Source of the DNA: UBA668 sp040081465
Lineage (GTDB): Bacteria > Actinomycetota > Acidimicrobiia > Acidimicrobiales > Ilumatobacteraceae
Direction: 5' to 3'
Assembly: GCA_040081465.1 (NCBI GenBank)
Contig: JBEBGL010000011.1
Coordinates: 1 to 64,000, forward strand
DNA length: 64,000 nt
The stretch's first letter is position 1. Each line of letters begins with the position of its first letter. The notes under the pieces are model-generated. The model saw nothing but the letters and a program-made list of their open reading frames with translations, had not been told where the DNA came from and did not search any database. A program made the position numbers and the translations under genes. Below are positions 51,827-60,302 of the stretch, piece by piece.

Positions 51827-53568
51827 GTGGCCTCGAGGTCGTGGGATGCGTCGTCCGCGTCAAGGGACTCTCGTGAAATGCCACCCATCGGCAAGGCAAA
51901 CGCACCAAGGCCAAAGAGCACGACGGCCGCTACCCCTGCGATCGCAAACAATGGCGAAACGGTTGATGGCCGAAGCGGGTCGAACATCGGCACATAGAGC
52001 GTGAGAACAAGCGCACAGTTGGCCGCGACGAGCACGGTGGCGAGTCGTTGGCTGACCGCTGCAGTACCGGCCACGAGTCCAATGACGGCCAGTACTGGAA
52101 AAAGAAACGATGCTGTGTGGACAACCGTGGCCGAGGGCCAATTGCCGTATTGGAGAATCGTCCATAAGACAATCGCTGGCGCGACATAGGTGAGAGCGCG
52201 CAACGCGAAGGTCCACTCGGCATCATCGCGGGGTATCCGTCGCACCGACGCTATGGCCATCACAACCAGCCCAAGAAGCAGCATCCCGATGTTGGGTAAC
52301 AAGTGAAGAAACCGCCGGTGGCGGGCCTGCTCGATTCCCTGCTGGAAGTCGCCGGTGAGCACAAGACGCGCCGCGTGCCACATGGCTCGCACTCCTCGGA
52401 TGCCGCCGGTCACCATCTCTAGGTTGTCAAGCTTGAGCTGAACGATGTCGCCAAAGTCTGTGTGGAGATAAGCGTTTGCGACTGCACTCGGTAGGGACTC
52501 GTCACTCACGTCCACTTGCCCTGCAAGCATCCACTTCTGCAACCGGTTGCCGGGCGGATCGACGAACTGTTGATACGCCATCCATGGAATCTGAAACAAA
52601 CCGACGACAAGCACAAACGCAACTACCGAGCGTCGGCTCGGCCTCGCCCGCCACACGGCGGCAATCACAAGTGGAATCACCGCATAGACGCTTGCTCCAT
52701 GACAAAGCAACGCAGCACCGAGCAACATCCCGAGAAGCGCACAAGTGGGCGTGCGTCTCGCTGAGGTCGGCCAATCGGCCCCGAACACGATGCCGCATGC
52801 CGCCAGAAGAAATCCGACCGGCAGAAGCTTTGGCCAGACGAAGAAACCGTGCACGATCGCGATGTCACCGACTAACACAGAAACCAATACCAACGCCCGC
52901 GTGCGCGGTCGCACAGCGAAGGCTGCGAGCAACGACCATGCGCCCACAATCCACAACTGCTGGAGCGCGACTGCCAGCACCTGGTATCTGATCCCGCTCG
53001 CCGACCATCCGAACGGCATCGCCGCGACGACATATCCGACTTGCAGCGGGGGTCGGTCACTCGACAGCCATTCCGCAAAGGCTGGTGCCGCATGGAAGCT
53101 AGGCGACCGGAACAAGCCTTCCGCGAAATACAGCGGTATGTAGTTGTCTGGGGGTAACGGATGTGAGTATCGCGTCTGGGCAAGGCCAATTGGGTTGGCC
53201 TCGCCCCCATACAAGAACCCCGACGACAAAACAAATACCGTGCCCAACATCCATAGAAACCAAGGCGCACAAACCAGCGCCGACAGAAAAAAGCTCACAT
53301 CGCGACCACGTATCACGATCCAGACGATCGTCCCGCCGGTCACTGCGGGGATACCGAACGAGATGACAACGCCGAGCGGGTGCCAAACAAAGTAAGCCCA
53401 GAACGTCAATATGGCTGAGGCCGCGCTCGCGGAAAGCCCGATCGCTGAGGTCAGCGTCACAGAGCGCAGCCCTCGACGAACCGCGACCAGCGAAGCACTC
53501 ACGCCCGGCAGCGCAATCAGCCCGCAATAAGCGAAAGCCAGCACGAGAACGCGGCACGCCTGCAGCAT
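51823..53568 (-). CDS. Large polytopic membrane protein (possible GT-C glycosyltransferase)
   Basis: 581 residues, about 13 hydrophobic helices, with a long extracytoplasmic loop between helices 3 and 5 holding FAEWLSSDRPPLQVGYV. The DRPPLQ loop motif recurs in actinobacterial multi-spanning proteins thought to be lipid-linked sugar transferases, but no catalytic pair can be confirmed. ATG 53568 is preceded by TAGTTT 6 bases upstream on the minus strand. Its stop overlaps that of the VOC gene (CTAG). Confidence 0.7.
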   Translation of the reverse strand: MLQACRVLVLAFAYCGLIALPGVSASLVAVRRGLRSVTLTSAIGLSASAASAILTFWAYFVWHPLGVVISFGIPAVTGGTIVWIVIRGRDVSFFLSALVCAPWFLWMLGTVFVLSSGFLYGGEANPIGLAQTRYSHPLPPDNYIPLYFAEGLFRSPSFHAAPAFAEWLSSDRPPLQVGYVVAAMPFGWSASGIRYQVLAVALQQLWIVGAWSLLAAFAVRPRTRALVLVSVLVGDIAIVHGFFVWPKLLPVGFLLAACGIVFGADWPTSARRTPTCALLGMLLGAALLCHGASVYAVIPLVIAAVWRARPSRRSVVAFVLVVGLFQIPWMAYQQFVDPPGNRLQKWMLAGQVDVSDESLPSAVANAYLHTDFGDIVQLKLDNLEMVTGGIRGVRAMWHAARLVLTGDFQQGIEQARHRRFLHLLPNIGMLLLGLVVMAIASVRRIPRDDAEWTFALRALTYVAPAIVLWTILQYGNWPSATVVHTASFLFPVLAVIGLVAGTAAVSQRLATVLVAANCALVLTLYVPMFDPLRPSTVSPLFAIAGVAAVVLFGLGAFALPMGGISRESLDADDASHDLEAT

Positions 53569-53646
53569 CAAATGAAACTAGTCGCAGGTCAGAGGAGCTC
53601 CGAACCTGACCGTCTCCCCGCACGAGGTAGGGCTACGCGAAACAGT

Positions 53647-53706
53647 TGAGACCGCTCGTGTCGGAGGACCGAGCAACCGATTCTGGTTCCGGTCATTGGC
53701 GGCTTT
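53647..53706 (+). repeat. Left attachment-like repeat (attL candidate, copy A)
   Basis: The first 21 bases (53647-53667) read TGAGACC, GCT, CGTGTCGGAGG and match 18 of 21 bases at 60247-60267 next to tRNA-Leu. The following 40 bases (ACCGAGCAACCGATTCTGG to TTGGCGGCT) are shared, with about 10 differences, with copy B at 56421-56476. This is the expected structure of core plus element end. Confidence 0.65.
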
Positions 53707-53732
53707 AGCGGCGGGATCACTAGACATTTCAT

Positions 53733-56450
53733 GTGCCAAACTGTCACGTGAGCGAAGGGCGTCTGGGTAAGCGTTCGACCAGCGTAATGACGTTCCTGTT
53801 CACCGACATTGAGGGCTCGACGGGACTAGTGCAGGCCGCCGGACCCCGTTGGCCCGACCTACTTGATCGGCACCGCGCGATTATCCGTGCGGCGATCAAC
53901 GAACACTCCGGCACTGAACGCGGGACCGAGGGTGATTCGTTCTTCGTTACGTTCTCCAACCCCTCAGCCGCAATCGCGGCAGCGACGCAGGCCCAACGGG
54001 AGCTCGTCGCCGAGCCATGGCCGAATGGGCTGGCGGTGCGCGTGCGCATGGGCCTTCATCTTGGCGAAGTTGACGACACTGACGAGGGCCCAGTGGGGTT
54101 GGCAATCCATCACGCGGCGCGGATCGCGACGGCAGGGCACGGAGCGCAGATCGTGCTCAGCGACAATGTGCGTACTGCTGCCGGCAGTTTGCCCACTGGC
54201 GCGGCGGTGATCGAACTCGGTTCGTACCGAGTGCGCGATGTCGGCACCGTACCGATCTTTCAGCTGGCTGCCGCCGGGCTTCCACGCGATTTCCCGCCGC
54301 TGCGCGTACCGCCAGAAGTCCCTGGCAATCTACCGATCGAGTTGACCACCTTCATCGGCCGCGCCGCCGAGGTCGCCGCACTCACCGAGGAACTCGCCCA
54401 CCATCGAATGATCACCTTGATCGGGGTTGGTGGAACCGGCAAGACGCGTCTAGCGATCGAGACCGGCATATCAGTTTCTGCAACGTTCCCGGATGGCTGT
54501 TGGATTGTTGAATTGGCGAAGGTGATGGTGCCAGAAGCGATCCCGCTGGCGTTCGCCGATGGTCTCGACATCACCGCTCCGCCTGAGGGCGACGTGATCG
54601 ATCACCTTGTCGCCCGCCTGCGCGGCAAGCGGGTATTGATTGTCGTCGACAACTGCGAACACGTCCTTGCCGATGCGGCCGCAGCCATCGAACGGATCAT
54701 CGCCAAGTGCCCAACGGTTGCGGTGTTGGCAACCAGCCGAGAACCGTTGATGATTCGTGGCGAGCGCCTAGCACCCGTGCCATCGCTGTCACCCGATGAC
54801 GCCGGACGGTTGTTCGTGGAACGCGCTCGCGATGAAGCACCAGACCTGCAGCTTGACGATGTCCAGCATCGCGCGATTATTGAGCTGTGCAAGCGGCTTG
54901 ATGGTCTGCCGTTGGCACTCGAACTTGCCGCTTCACGTGTGCGATCGCTTTCCCCCGTCGAACTCGTCAGCGCGCTCGAAGAACGTTTCCGAATGCTGGT
55001 CGGAGGAAGGCGTTCGCGGATGGAACGCCATCAGACGATGCGTGGCACCCTCGATTGGTCCTATGACCTGTGTTCGCCAGCAGAGCAGGCGGTGTTCGAC
55101 CGGCTATCCGTGTTTCCCGCCGGATTCGACTTAGCCGCCGCCCGGGCTGTTGCCAGTGACGACGATGTCAGCGAACTCGATGTCAGCGACATCGTGCCCC
55201 AATTGCTCGATCGATCGCTGCTCCAACGCACAACTGCCGCCGACGGCACCACCCGCTATCGCATGCTGGAGACAATGCGCGCCTACGGACGCGAGCACCT
55301 GCAAGCACAAGGGGCCGCCGACAATGTCCGCGGCTGTCATGCCCGTTACGTAGCGCGCGAGGTTTGGTCTCTCCAGCAGCGTTCGCTAGGTCCCGACGAA
55401 CTACATGCCCTCGACCGACTCGACGAGATCATGCCCGATGGCCTCGTCGCACTCGACTGGTGCATTGATAACCGCGAATGGGAGTTAGGGCTCAGCGTCA
55501 TGTGGGCAGGCGGCGAGTCCGCCTCACGAGAAAGAGACGAGATGCAGTCGCGTCTCTACGATGCTGCCCGCGCCGACCATGCACCGGCACATCTCCTCGA
55601 CGAATTAGGACAACTGGACTATCGCGAGTTTCTGATCGTCTCGATCCCCGACCAAAGCCGGCGCGCCTGGGGAACACTCCGGGCGAAGCTTCCGATTCCG
55701 TCCAACCGATTCGTATTTTCTCCTCACGACGAGATCACCGTTGACGCCGACCACGTCGCAGAATTCGTCGCCAGCCTTGATCATTGGAGATCAGCTCCCA
55801 CCATCACTCGTTTCTGGGCGGAGTATTCCGCGATTCGAAGTCTGTCGCTCTGCGTCGAGGCAGACGCCGTAGTCGATCAACTCTTGCAGGACTTCGAAAA
55901 CTTCGTGCGCACTCTCCAAAGCGACCGTGCCTCACATCGTGTCGCCCACCTCAAGGGCTACATCGCCATGCAACACAAGGACTGGGCCACTGCCGCGAAA
56001 TGGCTCGGCCAGTACAAAACAGCTCGACGCGGCCAACTCCGGACAATGAATGACCTGGCATCAACGTGGCACTATCTGGCCGCTCGCGCACTCGACTCGA
56101 AACCATTCCGGCTGAGCGGCTTCGAACTGCGCGACCCCTGGCGGTTCTACCGCGAACAACACTTCGAAGGGTTCAGGTGGCACGGTGCCACCGCCACTGC
56201 ACTGGCCTTGCAACGGCTAGGGAACGACCTACTGGCCGATCGCTTCGCCACCTGGGCCATGCGCGACACCATCGGAATCATGGAGCCCTACGGCTTCGCA
56301 GCCAAACTCAAACTAGCCGGCCTCCCCAACGCAACCATCGATCAACACGACGACCTCGAATCCCTCATCGACCAACTCCTCGTCTTCGCCGACGACCTCG
56401 ACGCGAACGATCAAGCAACCCGCTCTAGTGTCGGAGGACCGAACGACTGA
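53733..56450 (+). CDS. Class III cyclase fused to NB-ARC/STAND ATPase and helical repeats (mobile cargo)
   Basis: 905 residues. Cyclase domain about 18-185: metal Asp in FLFTDIEGST and in TEGDSFF; the AAR of HHAARIA is kept, but the preceding Asn is His, so activity is uncertain. NB-ARC ATPase about 205-480: Walker A GVGGTGKTRL, Walker B VLIVVDNCEHVL, GLPLAL motif. TPR-like helices complete the chain; no DNA-binding domain is visible. GTG 53733 and GTG 53748 are both possible starts. The last codons (SVGGPND) lie inside repeat copy B, so the gene sits exactly between two related repeats, as cargo would. Confidence 0.85.
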   Translation: MPNCHVSEGRLGKRSTSVMTFLFTDIEGSTGLVQAAGPRWPDLLDRHRAIIRAAINEHSGTERGTEGDSFFVTFSNPSAAIAAATQAQRELVAEPWPNGLAVRVRMGLHLGEVDDTDEGPVGLAIHHAARIATAGHGAQIVLSDNVRTAAGSLPTGAAVIELGSYRVRDVGTVPIFQLAAAGLPRDFPPLRVPPEVPGNLPIELTTFIGRAAEVAALTEELAHHRMITLIGVGGTGKTRLAIETGISVSATFPDGCWIVELAKVMVPEAIPLAFADGLDITAPPEGDVIDHLVARLRGKRVLIVVDNCEHVLADAAAAIERIIAKCPTVAVLATSREPLMIRGERLAPVPSLSPDDAGRLFVERARDEAPDLQLDDVQHRAIIELCKRLDGLPLALELAASRVRSLSPVELVSALEERFRMLVGGRRSRMERHQTMRGTLDWSYDLCSPAEQAVFDRLSVFPAGFDLAAARAVASDDDVSELDVSDIVPQLLDRSLLQRTTAADGTTRYRMLETMRAYGREHLQAQGAADNVRGCHARYVAREVWSLQQRSLGPDELHALDRLDEIMPDGLVALDWCIDNREWELGLSVMWAGGESASRERDEMQSRLYDAARADHAPAHLLDELGQLDYREFLIVSIPDQSRRAWGTLRAKLPIPSNRFVFSPHDEITVDADHVAEFVASLDHWRSAPTITRFWAEYSAIRSLSLCVEADAVVDQLLQDFENFVRTLQSDRASHRVAHLKGYIAMQHKDWATAAKWLGQYKTARRGQLRTMNDLASTWHYLAARALDSKPFRLSGFELRDPWRFYREQHFEGFRWHGATATALALQRLGNDLLADRFATWAMRDTIGIMEPYGFAAKLKLAGLPNATIDQHDDLESLIDQLLVFADDLDANDQATRSSVGGPND

Positions 56451-56476
56451 ATCTGGCGTGAGCCACTGGCGGCTCA
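56421..56476 (+). repeat. Internal attachment-like repeat (copy B)
   Basis: CCGCTCTAGTGTCGGAGGACCGA and the next 35 bases repeat the sequence of copy A (53647-53706) with substitutions and a 2-base insertion; GTGTCGGAGG is also shared with the tRNA-Leu end. It overlaps the 3' end of the cyclase/NB-ARC gene. It may be the left end of a second, tandemly inserted element. Confidence 0.6.
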
Positions 56477-56523
56477 GCAAGCACTTCGAATCGTGTTCGA
56501 CGGAACAGCGGTGGTGACAGCTG

Positions 56524-56536
56524 TACTCTCCCCTGT
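56524..56536 (+). promoter_or_regulatory. -10 box of the element membrane-protein gene
   Basis: TACTCT (56524-56529) ends 7 bases before GTG 56537, with no Shine-Dalgarno sequence. Confidence 0.45.
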
Positions 56537-57067
56537 GTGCGCACCCTGCTGTCACCGTCGAGCGGTAGTCGTTCTTGGAAACGCCTCTTGACCGGCGGTA
56601 CCGCCCTGGTTGCGACTTTCGTCGCGGTGATGTGGCTGCCATGGGTCGGTTCCGATGCCGAAGGCCTCACCCTACGAGGGTTCAGAAAGTACATCGCCAT
56701 CGCCAGCGAGACGTATCCGGGATTCAGAATCGACAGCCGATGGTCGGAGCTCTATCTGACAAGCGAACTGCCATGGGTCTGCCTGGGCGCCTCCACCGTC
56801 TTGTTGGTTGGCGCGTGTATCCCGTCGCGTGCGCAGCGTCCTGTGCGTTTACTGGCGGTGACGGTTGCAGTCTTTTCGGCGATCGCGACCCTCATGTCCT
56901 TGGTAGGCGGCGGGCTGAATAGCACCGGCGCTGGCTTCTGGATCGCGGTTGTTGGATACGTGACCGTCGCAATCTCGATGGTGGTTCCAGTCGGATCGTC
57001 TTCGACGTCGACCGATTCGACGTCCCTCGGCGGGCCGCGGGTCACTAACGATCCAACATCGTCGTAG
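56537..57067 (+). CDS. Four-helix membrane protein of unknown function
   Basis: 176 residues from GTG 56537. Helices: LLTGGTALVATFVAVMWLPWV (about 17-38), LPWVCLGASTVLLVGACI (about 78-96), LLAVTVAVFSAIATLMSLV (about 104-122) and GFWIAVVGYVTVAISMVV (about 131-149), with a Ser/Thr-rich tail. The WLPWVGSDAEG loop after helix 1 is typical of small actinobacterial membrane proteins. It lies in the element between repeat copy B and the HTH gene. I do not recognise a family. Confidence 0.65.
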   Translation: MRTLLSPSSGSRSWKRLLTGGTALVATFVAVMWLPWVGSDAEGLTLRGFRKYIAIASETYPGFRIDSRWSELYLTSELPWVCLGASTVLLVGACIPSRAQRPVRLLAVTVAVFSAIATLMSLVGGGLNSTGAGFWIAVVGYVTVAISMVVPVGSSSTSTDSTSLGGPRVTNDPTSS

Positions 57068-57293
57068 CGTCGACCCGGGTGCGTCCCCTGTAATACAGCA
57101 CCCCCAAACTGCATGGAGACGTGGCAAGCGGTTTTCTCACTCGGCTAGACCATCCGGCGTGTGAGGGCACAGCGGCGGATACCGGCTTCTGCTCGGTCGC
57201 CAATGGCGGGAACCTGGAGGTCGTTGCTATCGGTGAAACTCGGGTGCCGCGCGCGTGGACCACTCGCAGATTTGCGAGTATCATCCGAGAGGT
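57068..57293 (+). other. Regulatory or origin-like intergenic region of the mobile element
   Basis: 226 bases without a convincing gene. It holds the 11-bp palindrome CTGTAATACAG (57087-57097) inside a larger potential hairpin (GGGTGC with GCACCC), and near its right end the operator-like repeat at 57262-57279 and a TATCAT -10 box (57279-57284) for the HTH gene. Confidence 0.45.
57262..57279. promoter_or_regulatory. Operator- or iteron-like inverted repeat, site 1
   Basis: ACTCGCA-GATT-TGCGAGT is a perfect 7-bp inverted repeat that touches the TATCAT -10 box (57279-57284) of the HTH gene. A close variant occurs in reverse orientation at 57707-57725 at the start of the Rep gene; over 19 bases the two agree at 16. 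Confidence 0.6.
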
Positions 57294-57665
57294 ATGGTTG
57301 ATTTCAGGTCCGATCCCAGTGAGAGCGTTGAGGGCAAGGGCATCGCTCGGCGCGCATGGGACGCCTATGCCCGCGGCGTGGATCGGGCGACTAAGCCACT
57401 CGACCCGGTTAAGACTGCGTGGGCGCGGAAACTTACGGAGGAACTGATCGGGTTCTGGGTCCTTTGGCACTCGCTCGGAGGGTTCGAGGGACTAGAGCGA
57501 TTTGGAATGCACAAGGCAACGATCTGGCGGAAGGTGAAGAAGTTCCGAATGATTCTCGGTCAGCACCCTGACGAGTACAAGTTTGTCGGGATCACTATCG
57601 ACCCACCGAAGCTGTGGGATGCGATGGCGGCAGAGCGCGCCGCGTCAACGCGGGCAAAGAAGTAG
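57294..57665 (+). CDS. HTH protein of the integrative element
   Basis: 123 residues. The core GGFEGLERFGMHKATIWRKVKKFRMILGQHPDEYKFVGI has an HTH-like helix pair (GLERFGMHKATIWRKVKKF) after two N-terminal helices; the ends are basic. Such small proteins commonly precede Rep_trans-type initiators in actinobacterial elements and could repress them or aid excision. ATG 57294 has GAGAGG just upstream; an earlier in-frame ATG at 57255 precedes the operator and the -10 box. The Rep gene follows after 6 bases. Confidence 0.72.
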   Translation: MVDFRSDPSESVEGKGIARRAWDAYARGVDRATKPLDPVKTAWARKLTEELIGFWVLWHSLGGFEGLERFGMHKATIWRKVKKFRMILGQHPDEYKFVGITIDPPKLWDAMAAERAASTRAKK

Positions 57666-57671
57666 CAACCG

Positions 57672-58757
57672 ATGTCGGACCTCACAGCGCACGCCAGTCG
57701 AGGGCTACTCGCAAATTCGCAAGTAGAGCTAACGTCCGGGATCGACGCGCTGTATTTGTCGGCGCAAGGAACTGCCCCGCCGTCGCTGTTCGCCGATCTT
57801 GAGAGTGCGCGAGCCGCGGCCGAAGCCGACTCACTCCCAGTCGATACGACGGTGGGCGGATACCCGGTCAAGGTGCAGCCGTGGGCGTGGGGCAAGTACC
57901 GCTACTGCGCATTGCACGAGCTGGCGCGGATTGGTTTCACCTGGAGCGAGAAGCTCCCGGTGGTTCGCTTTCAGCCGACGGCGATGGCGTTGCACGCGCT
58001 GGGGCCGCAGAGCACGATCTTGTGGGCGGAGAATTTTCTCGACGCGTGCGGCATTGAGGCGTCGTTGCATATGGCGCGGCTCGATCTGCATAGCGATTGG
58101 CAGGGCATCGAGATTCGAGCGAACGAGCGCCAGAACTTCGTGTCGTACTCGAACCGTGTTGCGTTGTACGAGGTCGATGAGGAACTGTCTGGTTTGGTGT
58201 TCGGTAAGCGCGGTGGGGCATTGCTCGCTCGCATATATGACAAGACGCGTCAAGCAAACGAGAAGGGCGACGATTGGTGGCCCGACGTCTGGGGAGCGGC
58301 CTACGACGCGGAACGTAAAGTGATGCGCGTCGAGTTCGAGTTCAGTCGAGCGGGCCTCATGGAGTTCGGCGTTGACACACCACCGCAGGCGTTGGCGAAG
58401 GCTCCCGAGTTGTGGGCGTATGCAACATGCTCGTGGCTGTCGCTTCGTACTCCCACCGAAGACGAAACTCGTTCGCGGTGGCCGGTCGATGATCGGTGGA
58501 AGGCGATTCAGGGTTCGTCGCTCGCAGGAGGCTGTGCGCCGGCTGATCGTATTCGAGCCGGTCAACGCGAAGGCGAACTACGAACGCTCCGCAAGCTTGC
58601 GACGGGTGTGCTGTCGAGCATGGCTGTACCCCTGGATACAGACGACATCAGAGACACACTGCAGGCCGCTGAAGCGGAACTGCTTAACTACGAACTGGTC
58701 AGTCAACGCTTCTTTGCCGATCGGGTCGACGAAAAGCGGCGGCGTGCACGACCATGA
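57672..58757 (+). CDS. Rep_trans-type replication initiation factor / MOBT-like relaxase
   Basis: 361 residues. LHMARLDLHSDWQG, GLVFGKRGGALLARIYDKTRQ and MRVEFEFSRAGLMEFGVDTP are the three conserved blocks of the replication-initiation-factor (Rep_trans) fold: an Arg-x-Asp strand, a YDK-type motif and a paired Arg-x-Glu strand. Relatives are rolling-circle initiators of plasmids and NicK-like relaxases of integrative elements. Together with the recombinase it makes this a mobilisable element rather than a plain island. It could serve as nickase for replication or transfer; no coupling protein or secretion genes are present. Confidence 0.78.
   Translation: MSDLTAHASRGLLANSQVELTSGIDALYLSAQGTAPPSLFADLESARAAAEADSLPVDTTVGGYPVKVQPWAWGKYRYCALHELARIGFTWSEKLPVVRFQPTAMALHALGPQSTILWAENFLDACGIEASLHMARLDLHSDWQGIEIRANERQNFVSYSNRVALYEVDEELSGLVFGKRGGALLARIYDKTRQANEKGDDWWPDVWGAAYDAERKVMRVEFEFSRAGLMEFGVDTPPQALAKAPELWAYATCSWLSLRTPTEDETRSRWPVDDRWKAIQGSSLAGGCAPADRIRAGQREGELRTLRKLATGVLSSMAVPLDTDDIRDTLQAAEAELLNYELVSQRFFADRVDEKRRRARP
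57707..57725. promoter_or_regulatory. Operator- or iteron-like inverted repeat, site 2
   Basis: ACTCGCAAATTCGCAAGTA lies 35 bases inside the Rep coding region and is a reverse-orientation variant of site 1. Paired sites around an HTH gene and an initiator gene suit an autorepressor or an origin. Confidence 0.5.
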
Positions 58758-58850
58758 AGCGTTCCGACGGCTGGTCGACCCTGGCGGCAACGCTGGTGAC
58801 GATCGGACTGCGTATTGTTCTCACTCAACAAGCAGAGGACGAAGAGCAAG

Positions 58851-60302
58851 ATGCTGACGATCGCGTACATCCGAGTATCGACGGAAGATCAAGTCGACTA
58901 CTCCCCCGACGCGCAACGCAACCGATGCGTGCAACACGCGATCAGCCACAACCTCGGGCCGGTGACATTCCTGAGTGACGAAGGACGATCGGGCAAAGAC
59001 CTCGATCGACCGGCAATGGCCGAGCTAATGAGATTGGTCGAATCCGGCGAAGTCTCAAACGTGATCGTGTGGAAGCTCGATCGGCTGACGCGCGATGTCG
59101 CCGACCAAAGCCGACTTATCAAGTTGTTCAAGCAACACGCTGTCGCACTCCATTCCGTGATCGGCGGACGCGTCGACATCAACTCTGCGTCGGGACGAAT
59201 GCAAGCGGGTATCCACGGCGTCATTGATCAGTACTACCGCGAAGGACTGGTCGAGAACGTACTGATGGGTAACCATGAGGCCATCGTCGAGAAAGGGCGA
59301 TGGCTCAACCGTGCGCCAACGGGCTACGACATGATCAACGGCGAGCTGCGCAGTAACGAGCAAGCGCTGCTCGTTCGTCGCGTGTTCGAATTGCGGGCAC
59401 AAGGCAAGTCGTATCCCGAGATCGACGCGGCCACCGGCCTGAAGTACTCAACAGTGCGACAGATATGCGGCAATCGCGTTTACCTCGGAGAAACGCGCCT
59501 GCGTGACAAGTGGTATCCCGGCATCCATGAGCCGCTCGTGTCACCTGAGTCGTTCGAGGCGGCACAGCGTGGCAACTCGACTGGTCGCCGCATCGGAACC
59601 GACTTGCTGTCGGGTCGCGTCGTTTGTAGTGCATGTGGTCGTCGTATCGCCATCGAGTACAACGGCCGCGGCAATGGCATCTACCGCTGCAAACATCGCG
59701 GCAAAGGCTGTGGCATGCCGGGTCGATCAGCGAAGGGACTAGCACTTGCCGCCAAACTGGCAATGCGAGTCCTGTCCGAGGACGAAGAGCTACAAGCAGC
59801 AATCCGGCAGGAGCTATGCGGAAGGGCCACGGGAGCGCAGGCGGCAAAGCCGTCGCGCTCCGGGGCCGTCGCCAAGCTGCGGCAGAAGCGCAAGAAGCTA
59901 CTCGACCTGTACTACGCCGACCAGATCACAGGCACGATGTTCAACGAAGAAGAGACGCGACTCACTCGGCAGATTGAGGCCATCGAGGGCGAGGCCGAGC
60001 AACGACTGAACGAAGTCAAACGAAAGAGCGTTCTCGCTGACCACTTCGAGCAGGTCGCTGCGCTCCTGCAAACCGTCGACATCGACGCCATCTGGAACGA
60101 AGCCAACGACCGCGAGCGCAAGCTGCTGGTCAACGAAATCATCGAAACAGTGATCGTCCACGCCGACCGGCTGCAAGTCACCATCAACGGCGCACCGCCG
60201 CTAACCGTTGCGCTAAGCGAGGTTGGCCTCCGCGAACCAGATGGTATGAGACCTGACGTGTCGGAGGGGGGACTTGAACCCCCACACGGTTACCCGTACT
60301 AG
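58851..60302 (+). CDS. Large serine recombinase (integrase of the element)
   Basis: 483 residues. Resolvase domain about 1-145: nucleophile Ser10 in AYIRVSTEDQ, RSGKDLDRPAM, VWKLDRLTRD. Recombinase domain about 160-270 (APTGYDMINGE, YSTVRQICGNRVYLGETR). A zinc ribbon follows (VVCSACGRRI to YRCKHRGKGC) and a coiled coil (about 345-420, KLRQKRKKLLDLYYADQITG). The last 14 residues (SEGGLEPPHGYPY) are encoded antisense to the tRNA-Leu gene, which supplies the stop. ATG 58851 opens just before the catalytic strand; an in-frame start at 58815 is less likely. Confidence 0.93.
   Translation: MLTIAYIRVSTEDQVDYSPDAQRNRCVQHAISHNLGPVTFLSDEGRSGKDLDRPAMAELMRLVESGEVSNVIVWKLDRLTRDVADQSRLIKLFKQHAVALHSVIGGRVDINSASGRMQAGIHGVIDQYYREGLVENVLMGNHEAIVEKGRWLNRAPTGYDMINGELRSNEQALLVRRVFELRAQGKSYPEIDAATGLKYSTVRQICGNRVYLGETRLRDKWYPGIHEPLVSPESFEAAQRGNSTGRRIGTDLLSGRVVCSACGRRIAIEYNGRGNGIYRCKHRGKGCGMPGRSAKGLALAAKLAMRVLSEDEELQAAIRQELCGRATGAQAAKPSRSGAVAKLRQKRKKLLDLYYADQITGTMFNEEETRLTRQIEAIEGEAEQRLNEVKRKSVLADHFEQVAALLQTVDIDAIWNEANDRERKLLVNEIIETVIVHADRLQVTINGAPPLTVALSEVGLREPDGMRPDVSEGGLEPPHGYPY
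60247..60267 (+). repeat. Right attachment-like site at tRNA-Leu (attR candidate)
   Basis: TGAGACC, TGA, CGTGTCGGAGG, matching 53647-53667 at 18 of 21 bases and overlapping the last 9 bases of the tRNA gene (60259-60267). This is where an element using the tRNA 3' end as its target would join. Confidence 0.65.

Noticed and set aside
53733..57067. A CBASS/Pycsar-type cyclase-effector defence pair (cyclase plus downstream membrane protein)
   Set aside because: The membrane protein has four plain helices and no nucleotide-binding or TIR domain, and copy B separates it from the cyclase; only the weaker cargo hypothesis is kept.
57121..57447. A 108-codon frame across the element's regulatory region and the HTH gene
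   Set aside because: It overlaps the operator, the -10 box and the HTH gene in another frame and has an Arg-rich shadow composition.
58754..58978. A 74-codon frame starting in the Rep stop (ATGA) and overlapping the recombinase
   Set aside because: Its second half is out of frame over the conserved recombinase N-terminus and has no recognisable fold; translational coupling alone is not enough.
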